DNA of 64,000 nucleotides from JAADDG01 sp964450755. Lineage in GTDB: Bacteria > Campylobacterota > Campylobacteria > Campylobacterales > JAADDG01. The stretch spans positions 1 to 64,000 of the forward strand of contig CAYVDJ010000100.1 in the NCBI GenBank assembly GCA_964450755.1. Direction: 5' to 3'. Shown in pieces: positions 9,567 to 17,818 of this stretch. Under the pieces are notes generated by a model that saw only the letters and a program-made list of their open reading frames with translations, searched no databases and had not been told where the DNA came from. How positions within the stretch are numbered: position 1 is the stretch's first letter; every line of letters starts with the position of its first letter. Made by a program: the position numbers and the translations under genes.

Positions 9567-10177
9567 TAAACCGTTTCCTTCACATAGGCATAATCTTCTA
9601 GTAAAAATTCCAAAAGAGCTTTTGCAGCATCTTTGTAAAAAGGAGTTCTTGCCTCCTCATAGACATTTATAAGATACATTGGAGAAAATTTCAAAAGATG
9701 TTTTTGTAAAAACTCCTTTTGAAGTTTTTTCAATTCTCCCGCCGCTTTTTGATCATTGTCATCTAAAGCTTTTATCTCCCTTTTTGTCAAAAGGTGCATA
9801 AATTCGAGTTCTATTCCTATATGATCGGGAGATACGGCTCTCGCTTTGTCAAGATCTACTCTAAAGCCGTAATCGTTGTAAAAGGAGATGACACGATTAT
9901 CTCCCCCACTCTCTATCATGCCGTCTTCTCTTGTATAAAAACTCTCATAGGGAATAAGATGAAGTATGGTAATGTCCGTGAAATCGACATTCAGATTCTC
10001 TTCTATAAGCTTTTGTATGCTTTTTGTATCTTTTTTTTCCCATTTGGAATAGTTTTGAAAAATATTTTCAAAATCATGACTTTTTTGCATATTTCTTAGA
10101 GTTTCTTCATCCATCTCTTGAAGAAAGAGTCTGGAAAAAAGAGCATAATAGGCATTTCTGTTTTTTGTAATAGTCAA
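9566..10177 (-). CDS. TorD/DmsD-family molybdoenzyme chaperone
   Basis: 203 residues, all helical. It has the features of the TorD-like family that binds Tat signal peptides and the apo-forms of molybdenum oxidoreductases before export. The YESFYTREDG segment and the SPDHIGIELEFMHLL helix correspond to the conserved Y-F and DH-(L/I)-x-x-E-L-x-F-M motifs. The start is TTG with an upstream AAAGGTTCC. It heads the minus-strand cluster of polyferredoxin, two unknown genes and a MATE exporter. Its usual client, a Tat-exported molybdoenzyme such as formate dehydrogenase, is not in this window, although mobA lies about 4 kb away. A divergent c-type cytochrome gene starts 71 bases upstream. Confidence 0.85.
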   Translation of the reverse strand: MTITKNRNAYYALFSRLFLQEMDEETLRNMQKSHDFENIFQNYSKWEKKDTKSIQKLIEENLNVDFTDITILHLIPYESFYTREDGMIESGGDNRVISFYNDYGFRVDLDKARAVSPDHIGIELEFMHLLTKREIKALDDNDQKAAGELKKLQKEFLQKHLLKFSPMYLINVYEEARTPFYKDAAKALLEFLLEDYAYVKETV

Positions 10178-10247
10178 TTTGGAACCTTTTTTTAATCTGT
10201 TTTTTGGTATAGTAATATAAAAAATTATTATATCAAAGGCTCTCTGA

Positions 10248-10631
10248 ATGTTTACTTTTAATAATAACTATATTTTAAAAAAAGTTCTGTTTTTATCTGT
10301 TTTAGCCATCTTTTCCCATGCCAAAGAGAGCGGTAAGACTCTCTATTCTACAAAAGGATGTTATGCCTGTCACGGTGTGGATGCCAAAGGAAACAGCTCA
10401 TATCCAAAACTTGCAAACAAACCGGAAAGTTATCTGATTTTGAGACTGAAAGCCTATAAAAAGGAGAAGATAAGATCAAAAAGAAGTGATATAATGACAT
10501 CTTATGCCAAAAACCTTAGTGAAAAAGAGATAAAAGAGATTGCTTCGTTTTTAAGCGCTCTAAAGTCTGATACTACAAAAAAAGAGGAGTATTATGACGA
10601 TGATTTTTTAACTAACGGTGAGGCGGATTAA
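10248..10631 (+). CDS. Small periplasmic class I c-type cytochrome
   Basis: 127 residues with an N-terminal signal sequence (about residues 9-25, ending in IFSHA). One haem motif CYACH (C38, C41, H42) follows, and MTSYAKNLSEKEI probably supplies the axial methionine. The layout matches the cytochrome c553-like electron carriers of the periplasm. The C-terminus is acidic (EEYYDDDFL). The gene is transcribed away from the TorD-like cluster and could share a promoter region with it. Its stop codon is interleaved with the stop of the convergent nagZ-like gene. The electron partner is unknown; donation to a terminal oxidase or peroxidase is typical. Confidence 0.9.
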   Translation: MFTFNNNYILKKVLFLSVLAIFSHAKESGKTLYSTKGCYACHGVDAKGNSSYPKLANKPESYLILRLKAYKKEKIRSKRSDIMTSYAKNLSEKEIKEIASFLSALKSDTTKKEEYYDDDFLTNGEAD

Positions 10632-11752
10632 TTGCGTATTTTAAATGAATTTTTATATTTTTCTTTCAAAAAGATGATTCTCTTATTGGCTTTTATGATA
10701 TTTTGGAGTAATTTTTTATCGGTTTTTGTCTCTTGATAGATGAGATTGATAAGTTTTTGGATATTTATCTCTTTATCGAGCTGATTTGCAAAAAGTAACA
10801 GATCCGCTCCCGCATTTATGGCAAGTTTGACACTCTCTTTTAAAGAGTAGTGTTTTGTAATGGCTCTCATCTGAAGGTCATCTGTTATAACAACACCTTT
10901 GTAACCGAGTTTTTTTCTCAAAAGTTCTGTGGTAATAGAGTAAGAGAGAGTTGCGGGATATCTCTCATCAAGGTTTTTGTTAAAAACATGTGCCGTCATG
11001 ATCATATCTGCCATATCTGCTTTTATCAGTTCTTTATATGGGATCAATTCTTTTTTTTGCCATTTTTTTGAGATATCTACAAAGCCTTTATGGGAATCTT
11101 TCAAAGAGGAACCGTGTCCGGGAAAATGTTTCAAGACACTGATAACTCCCTCTTGTTTCAGTTCTTTGATAAAAATCTTTGCATATTTGGTTGCCTTTTT
11201 TGGAGATTTTCCAAAAGATCTGCCTGTTTTTACAATTACCGTGTTGTCTGGATTTAGTGAGAGATCAACAACAGGGGCAAAATCGCAGTTGATACCGTAG
11301 TTTTTCAGTTCCAAAGCCAACTGATGATAAATTTTTTTTGCATTTTTTATCCCTTTTTCCCCCACTTTTTTTGCAGAAGGAATTTTTAAAAAGCCTTCTG
11401 TTTTACCGAGCCTTGAAACCAATCCCCCCTCTTCATCCACAGCTATCAAAATATGATGTTTTGTAAGAGATTGCAGTTGATATGTCAATCTTTTTAGCTG
11501 AAAAGGGTTTTGTATATTTTTGGCTCTTTTTCTGTTTTTGGGATCTTTGTCAAAGAGTATAACTCCGCAGATGTGGTATTTGTTGATATTTTTGATGATT
11601 TTGCTCTCCTTGTTGACAGATGTGGCATAAAATCCGACTATCAGCATATTTCCTATCATTTTTTTGATATTTTTTTCATTCAACCACATATTTGAAGCAA
11701 AGGAGTTTAAAGCAAACAAAAAGATGATAAAAAACAGGATATACTTTTTCAT
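10628..11752 (-). CDS. nagZ: Glycoside hydrolase family 3 protein, NagZ-like beta-N-acetylhexosaminidase
   Basis: 374 residues from the chosen ATG, which directly follows the stop of the upstream gene; an in-frame extension into that gene is rejected because the ATG begins a clear signal peptide (MKKYILFFIIFLFALNSFAS). The GH3 N-terminal TIM barrel is recognisable: AVDEEGGLVSRL (substrate loop), KHFPGHGSS with the flexible His loop typical of NagZ, and GVVITDDLQMRAI with the catalytic Asp. NagZ removes GlcNAc from muropeptides; classical NagZ is cytoplasmic, so a signal peptide implies periplasmic action here. The 3' end interleaves with the convergent cytochrome gene. Exact substrate not proven. 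Confidence 0.87.
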   Translation of the reverse strand: MKKYILFFIIFLFALNSFASNMWLNEKNIKKMIGNMLIVGFYATSVNKESKIIKNINKYHICGVILFDKDPKNRKRAKNIQNPFQLKRLTYQLQSLTKHHILIAVDEEGGLVSRLGKTEGFLKIPSAKKVGEKGIKNAKKIYHQLALELKNYGINCDFAPVVDLSLNPDNTVIVKTGRSFGKSPKKATKYAKIFIKELKQEGVISVLKHFPGHGSSLKDSHKGFVDISKKWQKKELIPYKELIKADMADMIMTAHVFNKNLDERYPATLSYSITTELLRKKLGYKGVVITDDLQMRAITKHYSLKESVKLAINAGADLLLFANQLDKEINIQKLINLIYQETKTDKKLLQNIIKANKRIIFLKEKYKNSFKIRN

Positions 11753-11753
11753 T

Positions 11754-12503
11754 TTATATTTCCACCCTTTCAAAATCTCCGATTTCCAAAATATATCTGC
11801 CAAAAGCAAAAACAAAGAGATAATTTCCTATCAAAAAAAAGAGCCAGATAAAAATTTTCAGGTAGTGATTTATATCCAAAACAGATAATTTTAGCATAAT
11901 CCACCACTTAAAAGCCTCCGCCTCTTTGATCAAAACTATGAACGGATTGATATATTTGCATTGTGAAAAACTCTCTTTGGAGTGGAGTTGTATCGTTTCA
12001 AACAGATCGTTTTGTATATAATCGGGGGGAGTTTGATAAAGAGCGATTATAAGAAGTATAAAAGTTATGATGGTTGCATTTATCCATGAGGTTATATTTT
12101 TTGTGATTGGATATTTGATATTTTTGTTTAATACTCTCTTTTTTAAAAGAAAGTTATACAAAAAAACAAGCACAAAAACATCTCCTCCAAAGAGTATAAA
12201 ATCTGTTGTATTGAAATTCACAAGAGCCGCAAAAAGTGAAAGAGAGAGGATGATACCGCTAAAGAGCGAAAAAACAAAAAGAAAGACTTTTTTGGTAAAA
12301 AAGAGATAAAAAAGAGAGTTTTTTTCAAAATAGCATTTTGCCAGACAGATTCTTTTTGCAACAACAAACTCATAAGTGCTTTTGAAGATCACGATTCCTG
12401 CAAAAAGAGGGAAAAACAGAGATATACAGCTATACTCATATAGCTTTTGCCACAAAAGAAGAGCGATAAAACCTAAAAAAGAGAAAAGTAACTGTTTTTG
12501 CAT
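11754..12503 (-). CDS. Hypothetical multi-pass membrane protein
   Basis: 249 residues, predicted to have about six or seven membrane-spanning helices (for example near residues 4-20, 29-45, 72-95, 103-115, 138-156 and 215-238). One central hydrophilic stretch contains QTPPDYIQNDLFETIQLHSK. I do not recognise the family and see no catalytic motif. The stop is one base before the start of the NagZ-like gene, so the two are co-transcribed. This suggests a cell-envelope or muropeptide-related role, by context only. Upstream is a divergent region with a hairpin and the leuC promoter. Confidence 0.75.
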   Translation of the reverse strand: MQKQLLFSFLGFIALLLWQKLYEYSCISLFFPLFAGIVIFKSTYEFVVAKRICLAKCYFEKNSLFYLFFTKKVFLFVFSLFSGIILSLSLFAALVNFNTTDFILFGGDVFVLVFLYNFLLKKRVLNKNIKYPITKNITSWINATIITFILLIIALYQTPPDYIQNDLFETIQLHSKESFSQCKYINPFIVLIKEAEAFKWWIMLKLSVLDINHYLKIFIWLFFLIGNYLFVFAFGRYILEIGDFERVEI

Positions 12504-12533
12504 AATTTTATATTTTCAATTCCTGAATTTATA

Positions 12534-12558
12534 TTAAGGGCATCTTCAATGCTCTTAA
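12534..12558. promoter_or_regulatory. Inverted repeat in the divergent leuC / membrane-protein spacer
   Basis: TTAAGGGCAT (12534-12543) pairs with ATGCTCTTAA (12549-12558) around a five-base loop, with one G-U pair. It sits in the 113-base spacer between divergent genes, before a plausible leuC -10 element (TACAAT near 12588). It could be an operator or the start of an untranslated leader. Confidence 0.3.
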
Positions 12559-12616
12559 GATTATAACATTTTAAAACTATTTTTGATACAATCTTGCAAA
12601 AACTAAAGGCGGTTCA

Positions 12617-13882
12617 ATGGGACAGACAATTACTGAAAAAATCTTTAGCGAACATGTAAAAAGAGATGTAAAAGCCGGAGAGATTATCAGATGTGATATT
12701 GATATGATCATAGGAAACGATATTACTACGCCGATTTCGATAAGGGCGTTTAGAGAGAGCGGAGCCAAAAAACTTGCAAAACCGGATAATTTTTCAATCG
12801 TATTGGATCATTTTATCCCTGCAAAAGATATCGCAAGTGCAAATCAGGCGAAAATAAGCAGAGAGTTTGCTTATGAACATAACCTAAAACACTTTTTTGA
12901 TGAGAAAGATATGGGGATAGAACATGCTCTTTTGCCTGAAAAAGGGCTTATCGTTCCCGGTGATGTTATCATCGGAGCTGATTCTCATACCTGTACCCAC
13001 GGAGCGCTTGGGGCATTTGCTACCGGAATGGGTTCAACCGATTTGGCATTTGCAATGATAACGGGCAGTAACTGGTTTAAAGTACCCGAAGCTATCAGGG
13101 TTGTTTTCAAAGGGAAGCCAAAAGAGTTTGTTTACGGAAAAGATCTGATACTAGAGATTATCAGGATGATAGGCGTTGACGGAGCGCTGTATAAAACTTT
13201 GGAGTTTACGGGGGATACGATAAAATATCTTTCGATGGATGACAGATTCAGCCTTTGCAATATGGCGATAGAAGCGGGTGCCAAAAACGGTATTGTTGCT
13301 GTTGATGAGATAACAAAAGAGTTTTTAAAAGATAAAAATCTCTCAAGAGAGACAAAATATCACTATTCGGACGAAGATGCCGACTATGTGCAGACTATCG
13401 AGGTTGATGTCTCCTCTCTTGAGCCGGTTATCGCATATCCGCATCTTCCCTCAAACGGTAAACCTCTAAGCAGGGCTGTAAAAGATGATCTGGCAGTTGA
13501 TCAGGTTTTTATAGGAAGCTGCACCAACGGCAGACTTGAGGATCTAAGGATTGCCGCTAAGATACTAAAAGGTAAAAGAGTTGCAAAAAAGACCAGAATG
13601 ATCGTAACTCCTGCCACCCAAAAGATCCTAAAACAGGCTGAAAAAGAGGGGCTTGTCGATATCTTTATCGATGCAGGGGCAGTTGTGAGCAATCCTACCT
13701 GCGGAGCCTGTCTTGGCGGTTATATGGGAATTTTGGGAGATGATGAGAGATGTATCTCGACCACAAACAGAAATTTTGTGGGAAGAATGGGTGCTAGAAG
13801 CAGTGAAATATATCTTGCAAACAGTGCCGTAGCGGCGGCAAGTGCCGTAAAAGGCAAGATAGCCGATCCAAGAGATTTGTAG
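12617..13882 (+). CDS. leuC: 3-isopropylmalate dehydratase large subunit
   Basis: Aconitase-superfamily enzyme of leucine biosynthesis that isomerises 2- and 3-isopropylmalate with the small subunit LeuD. The 421-residue size matches the compact LeuC type shared by thermophiles, archaea and Campylobacterota. 4Fe-4S ligands are C302 (GSCTNG), C362 and C365 (PTCGAC); the GADSHTCTHGALGAFATGMG motif is present. leuD is not adjacent; mobA follows with no gap after the stop. Homoaconitase of the same superfamily is the main alternative but is less likely in this phylum. Confidence 0.93.
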   Translation: MGQTITEKIFSEHVKRDVKAGEIIRCDIDMIIGNDITTPISIRAFRESGAKKLAKPDNFSIVLDHFIPAKDIASANQAKISREFAYEHNLKHFFDEKDMGIEHALLPEKGLIVPGDVIIGADSHTCTHGALGAFATGMGSTDLAFAMITGSNWFKVPEAIRVVFKGKPKEFVYGKDLILEIIRMIGVDGALYKTLEFTGDTIKYLSMDDRFSLCNMAIEAGAKNGIVAVDEITKEFLKDKNLSRETKYHYSDEDADYVQTIEVDVSSLEPVIAYPHLPSNGKPLSRAVKDDLAVDQVFIGSCTNGRLEDLRIAAKILKGKRVAKKTRMIVTPATQKILKQAEKEGLVDIFIDAGAVVSNPTCGACLGGYMGILGDDERCISTTNRNFVGRMGARSSEIYLANSAVAAASAVKGKIADPRDL

Positions 13883-14464
13883 ATGATAAAAACTATCCCC
13901 TGCGTTATCTTTGCGGGAGGAAAAAGCAAAAGGATGGGGAGGGATAAGTCCCTTCTTCCTTTTGGAGGATTTGAGAGTCTGACTCTCTATCAGATGATGA
14001 GGTTCAAACCCTGCTTTGAGAATGTGTTTATCAGTTGCAAAGATAAAAACAAGTTTGATTTTGAGGGAAATTTTATAGAAGATATAAAAGATTTCAAAGA
14101 TCACTCCCCTCTTATCGCTCTTGTATCTGTGTTTGAACAGTTAAAACACAATCATATCTTTGTTTTGAGTGTGGATTCTCCATTTTTTGGAATGGATGAT
14201 TTTTACAGGCTTTATGAAAATATCGATAAGGGTTTTGATGCCGTTGTTGCAAAGCAGGGAGGCAAAATTCACCCTCTTTGTGCCATCTATTCAAAAAATA
14301 TTCTCCTAAAAGCCAAAGAGTTTTTAAAAAACAAAAAACACAGACTGCAAACTCTTTTAGAGGAGTCAAAAACAGAATATGTCTGTTTTGACAAAGAGAT
14401 GAGTTTTGCAAATCTAAACTATCAAAAAGATTATGAAAATGCAAAAAGGATTTCAAAATGGTAA
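13883..14464 (+). CDS. mobA: Molybdenum cofactor guanylyltransferase
   Basis: 193-residue nucleotidyltransferase that adds GMP to molybdopterin-Mo to form the MGD cofactor of formate dehydrogenase, nitrate reductase and related enzymes. The signature FAGGKSKRMGRDKSLLPF (nucleotide and metal loop) is at residues 10-27, followed by SVDSPFF, matching the conserved metal-binding DxP motif, and GKIHPLCAIY for substrate recognition. The ATG follows the leuC stop immediately and the 3' end overlaps the Dabb gene by seven bases, so it is in an operon with leuC. The need for MGD fits with the TorD-like chaperone about 4 kb upstream. Confidence 0.93.
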   Translation: MIKTIPCVIFAGGKSKRMGRDKSLLPFGGFESLTLYQMMRFKPCFENVFISCKDKNKFDFEGNFIEDIKDFKDHSPLIALVSVFEQLKHNHIFVLSVDSPFFGMDDFYRLYENIDKGFDAVVAKQGGKIHPLCAIYSKNILLKAKEFLKNKKHRLQTLLEESKTEYVCFDKEMSFANLNYQKDYENAKRISKW

Positions 14465-14745
14465 GACATATAGTATTTTTTAAACTGCCGGACAACTCTT
14501 CTGAAAAAATCAAAGAGCTTAAAGATATGCTTTTGGGGATGAAAGGCAAAGTGGAAGTTTTGGCAGATCTGGAAGTGGGAGTAAATTTCAGCCAGTCGCC
14601 AAGAGCGTATGATCTGGCTTTGATTACTGACTTTAAAAGCAGGGATGATTTAAAAACCTACTCCACACACCCCAAACATCTGCCTATCGTAGAATTTATA
14701 AAAAAGAGTTCCATTGAAACGAAAGTGGTGGACTTTGAGAGGTAA
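14458..14745 (+). CDS. Dabb (stress-responsive A/B barrel) domain protein
   Basis: 95 residues beginning MVRHIVFFKL, the classic first strand of the dimeric alpha-beta barrel (Dabb, PF07876) family. It continues with an amphipathic helix, a GVNFSQSPRAYDLALITDF strand pair, and STHPKHLPIVEFIKK matching the conserved (Y/S)xxHPxHxxV motif. The biochemical role of small bacterial Dabb proteins is generally unknown. The start overlaps mobA by seven bases, so translation is probably coupled. No signal peptide. Confidence 0.88.
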   Translation: MVRHIVFFKLPDNSSEKIKELKDMLLGMKGKVEVLADLEVGVNFSQSPRAYDLALITDFKSRDDLKTYSTHPKHLPIVEFIKKSSIETKVVDFER

Positions 14746-14801
14746 AGTATAAATTATCCTGATTTTTGGATATACTAAGTAAAATTTTGAAAGTATAAAA
14801 T

Positions 14802-15305
14802 ATGAATTTTAATGAGCTGGAAACGGATAAAAAAGAGAAACTTCACCAGATGATACTCAAAGCTGCAATGAGTGTCGGAGGCAAAAACTTTTTTCTTAAA
14901 ATGATAGAAGATATCAAAAAAGAGACAAAACATCCTCTTTTAAACAAAAGTATGGCTTTTAGGTGGACAATGGGTAGAATGAGCTGGAACAAACCTGTTT
15001 ACAAAGATACGCTTACACTCCTGTTTGAGGGAATGAAAAATGAGGAAAAAAACGGCAGTATCCTTGCCTCTTTGGCACCTCGAAAGCACAAAACAACCTC
15101 AAATATGATGAGAGCTTTAAAGCCTTTGAAATTTACTGCAATGCCAAAAAACCAAAAAGAGGGAGAGGGATTTTCTTTTGCGGTTTTTGATGTGATAGAG
15201 GGTGAAAATACGAAAGTATCGGATATGTTTAAGACAATATTTTTTTATAATATTGATTTTGCAAAAAAAGCGTTAAATTATGAAGAGAAACAAAATGGAC
15301 GGTAA
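14802..15305 (+). CDS. Unknown protein (167 aa)
   Basis: A basic, soluble protein with helical N-terminal half (KLHQMILKAAMSVGGKNFFLKMIEDIKKE), a Trp-containing FRWTMGRMSWNKP segment and a C-terminal mixed region with EGFSFAVFDVIEGENTKVSDM. No signal peptide, membrane segment or metal motif is visible and I do not recognise a family. It is separated from the Dabb gene by 56 bases, which include a TATACT-like -10 element near 14771, so it may have its own promoter. The downstream 57 bases before the convergent addB 3' end are comparatively GC-rich. Confidence 0.72.
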   Translation: MNFNELETDKKEKLHQMILKAAMSVGGKNFFLKMIEDIKKETKHPLLNKSMAFRWTMGRMSWNKPVYKDTLTLLFEGMKNEEKNGSILASLAPRKHKTTSNMMRALKPLKFTAMPKNQKEGEGFSFAVFDVIEGENTKVSDMFKTIFFYNIDFAKKALNYEEKQNGR

Positions 15306-15362
15306 AACAAGGTCAGATTGCAAAGCGGTGAGGTGGGACGGGTTGCCAAAATATGCTGATGG

Positions 15363-17705
15363 CTACTCTCTGTTACAGAGAATGATATAGGGGCAGTATC
15401 TGCATTTTGAGAAATCTTCCGTTTTTGTAAAATTTATCTCTCTCTCTTTGAGATTTTGCAGTTTTTGATCAAAAAGAGCCAGTTTTTCATCAAAAAAGGG
15501 ATCTTCTATCCACTCGCCGCTGTTTAGATCGCAGTAAAAAAGCTTTTCTATCTCTGCCTTGTTTTCCAAAAGGCGATAATAGATTGGAAGTTGAAAGTCG
15601 GTTGTTTTTGGAAGTGAGTTTTTGGTGCTTTTTGGTATTTTTCCGCTTTTGTAATCAATGATAAAAAGTTTTCCCTCCTTTTCATCGACTCTGTCAATTT
15701 TACCCCGAAATTTAAAACCGTTATAAATAATTTTAAATTCCTCCTCCAAAAATTTTATTCTAAATCCCTCTTTAAATCTCTCAACCTCCTTTTTTGCAAA
15801 ACTTTCCATTTTGGAAAGCCAGATATCGGCGGAGAGTTTTAACAATCCTTTATCCTCTGTCTCTTCATAAACGATCTCTTTGAGATTTTTCAGCAGTTTT
15901 TTTTCATCAAAAAATATCTCTTTTTTATAGAGTCTGTTCAGTGCTTTGTGTAAAATTATCCCGATCTCTCTCTCGTCCATCTCATCTTTTGGAATCTGAA
16001 AATCCTCTAAAGCTCTTATATATTTTAGATAATATTTTCTTTTACAGTCCAAAAATGTTTTTAGTTTTGTAGGAGATAAAACCGTATTTCTGAAATCATA
16101 CTCAATCTTTAGATCATGAAGCAAAAATCTCTCTTTTTGGGGAGTTGAGTTAAAAAGGATTTCATTGAGTTTATCTTCATCCATCTCGTTTTTTTTGATG
16201 TCTGTAAGTTCATACAAAAATTTTGAAGGTCTGTGAAGATCGCTTTTTATATAGCTTACGGCACTTTGTTTTGCATTTTGAAAAAGACGAAGATATTGGG
16301 ATTTTTGTATGTTTTGGATATCTTTTGACGAGAGAAGTCCGACTTTGTGCCTAAGAGAGCTTGATAGGAAAAAGTCGTTTGAAGGTGTTGTAAAAGTTTT
16401 TCCCTCATTGAAATCAACTGCGATTACTCCCTCAAAACTCAAACCTTTTGCATCTAAAAGTTTCATAACAGCTATTTTGCCGCCTCTTTGATCATCTGTT
16501 TTTCTTTTTTTAAGCCGTTGTATAAAAAGATGAAAGATTTTATTGAAAGGGTAGTTTGAAAGATAATTTGACAATCTCAAAAATTTATAAAGCTCTTCCT
16601 CATAGATCAGATTCTCTTTTTGATCAGAACTTTTAAACTCCTCAAAAAGGTTTTTCAGACTCTCTTTTGGGATCTTTTTCTCCCAGACGGCTTCAAAACT
16701 ATTCTTGATTTTCTCTTCCTGATAACCGAGTCTGGTAATTCTGTGCAGACTTTCAAAATTTTTTTGGCTAAAATAGTCATATACGCTTTGGAGTTTTTTA
16801 TATATTTGGGAATTTTCAAAAGTGAAATTGTTGATGAAGTAAAAATTTTTCTCCTCATCAAAAAGATGAAGCAGTTTGAAAAAATCCTCACTGTTTGAGA
16901 TCACGACGATATTTTCCGGTTTTATAGAGCTTTTGATAAAATCATAAACCTTTTTTTTCATATAGGCGATTTGCGTAAGAGCATTGGAGGCTTCAAAAAC
17001 TTCATACTCTTTTGGTTTTTTCTCCAGAGGCGTTTTTTTTAGAATCTTTTTGGATGAGAGGTTGATCTCATATTCATATCCTTTTTCCAAAAAGATGCCC
17101 AAACCCTCATATTTTGAAGCTACTTTAGAGTTGAAATCATCAATCTTTATCTTTATAAAAACAGATACCGTTTTACTTGCCTCATCGAGAAGTTTCAACT
17201 CAAAAGAGCTTATGTAATCTTCCTGATAAAAGATTATTTTTTGAAATGATTTGATAAAAGAGAGATTTAGTCTGTACTCTTTGGGAGTAAAAATTCCGTC
17301 TCCGTAACCTTTTTTATCCAAAAGCTTTTTATATCTTTTTTTAAGCTCTCTCAAGATATCTATCCGCTCTTCAAATTCGGCATAGGGATCGGAACTTTTC
17401 AGCTTTTTCAGATCAACAAATTCATCTGCGCACTCTTGAAGGAAACTGAAAATATAAGAGCTGCTTTCCAAAAAAGAGATAAAATCAAGTTTGAATTTTA
17501 ACTTTTCAAACCCCTCAAAATCGGCAGCCTCTCTTAGAAGAAGAACTCTTGTATCCGGATCCGGAAATATTTTGTCATCTATCAGCAAAGAGCGCTGTTT
17601 AAAATCCTCAAAAGAGATCATCTTATCGATAAAACCGTTTGAAGAGATATATCTTTGGTATTCGTTTTGAATAAGATTTGCGTTGTGAAATATTTTTAGT
17701 GTCAT
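15363..17705 (-). CDS. addB: AddB-like helicase-nuclease subunit with PD-(D/E)XK domain
   Basis: 780 residues, the size of the short epsilonproteobacterial AddB. It works with AddA in resection of double-strand breaks for RecA. The C-terminal ~250 residues contain the RecB-like nuclease: EREIGIILHKAL, KIDRVDE and FIIDYKSGK give the Asp and DYK catalytic elements. Cysteines in FLDCKRKYY and at the end (KCRYCPYIILC) form the Fe-S staple that closes this domain in AddB. The N-terminal two thirds is a divergent helicase-like region (KIFHNANLIQNEYQRY ...) with no clear Walker A. addA is not in the window. The 113-base spacer upstream holds a strong hairpin. Confidence 0.88.
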   Translation of the reverse strand: MTLKIFHNANLIQNEYQRYISSNGFIDKMISFEDFKQRSLLIDDKIFPDPDTRVLLLREAADFEGFEKLKFKLDFISFLESSSYIFSFLQECADEFVDLKKLKSSDPYAEFEERIDILRELKKRYKKLLDKKGYGDGIFTPKEYRLNLSFIKSFQKIIFYQEDYISSFELKLLDEASKTVSVFIKIKIDDFNSKVASKYEGLGIFLEKGYEYEINLSSKKILKKTPLEKKPKEYEVFEASNALTQIAYMKKKVYDFIKSSIKPENIVVISNSEDFFKLLHLFDEEKNFYFINNFTFENSQIYKKLQSVYDYFSQKNFESLHRITRLGYQEEKIKNSFEAVWEKKIPKESLKNLFEEFKSSDQKENLIYEEELYKFLRLSNYLSNYPFNKIFHLFIQRLKKRKTDDQRGGKIAVMKLLDAKGLSFEGVIAVDFNEGKTFTTPSNDFFLSSSLRHKVGLLSSKDIQNIQKSQYLRLFQNAKQSAVSYIKSDLHRPSKFLYELTDIKKNEMDEDKLNEILFNSTPQKERFLLHDLKIEYDFRNTVLSPTKLKTFLDCKRKYYLKYIRALEDFQIPKDEMDEREIGIILHKALNRLYKKEIFFDEKKLLKNLKEIVYEETEDKGLLKLSADIWLSKMESFAKKEVERFKEGFRIKFLEEEFKIIYNGFKFRGKIDRVDEKEGKLFIIDYKSGKIPKSTKNSLPKTTDFQLPIYYRLLENKAEIEKLFYCDLNSGEWIEDPFFDEKLALFDQKLQNLKEREINFTKTEDFSKCRYCPYIILCNRE

Positions 17706-17770
17706 TTTTTTATTTTACACTTTTATTATTTTTTAGGACTTAAAAGCAGATTTTAGTTGTGTCTCTTTGA

Positions 17771-17806
17771 CCTAATCGCCCGGGCATAGAGTCCAGGCGA
17801 TATAGG
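17771..17806. terminator. Strong GC-containing hairpin between desulforubrerythrin and addB
   Basis: The left arm CCTA-ATCGCC-C-GG (17771-17783) pairs with CC-A-GGCGAT-A-TAGG (17793-17806): twelve pairs with one C/A mismatch and one bulged A, and a nine-base loop. It starts 13 bases after the stop of the minus-strand desulforubrerythrin gene. There is no U-tract after it on the minus strand, so it may act as a 3'-end stabiliser or a Rho-associated terminator rather than an intrinsic terminator. Confidence 0.45.
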
Positions 17807-17818
17807 AAATCACCATAT

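Noticed and set aside
11753..11815. 21-codon N-terminal extension of the NagZ-like gene
   Set aside because: It would overlap the upstream gene and precede the signal peptide, which should be N-terminal.
15306..15362. Small RNA gene in the GC-richer spacer between the 167-residue protein and addB
   Set aside because: Composition stands out, but I found no convincing stem, promoter or terminator.
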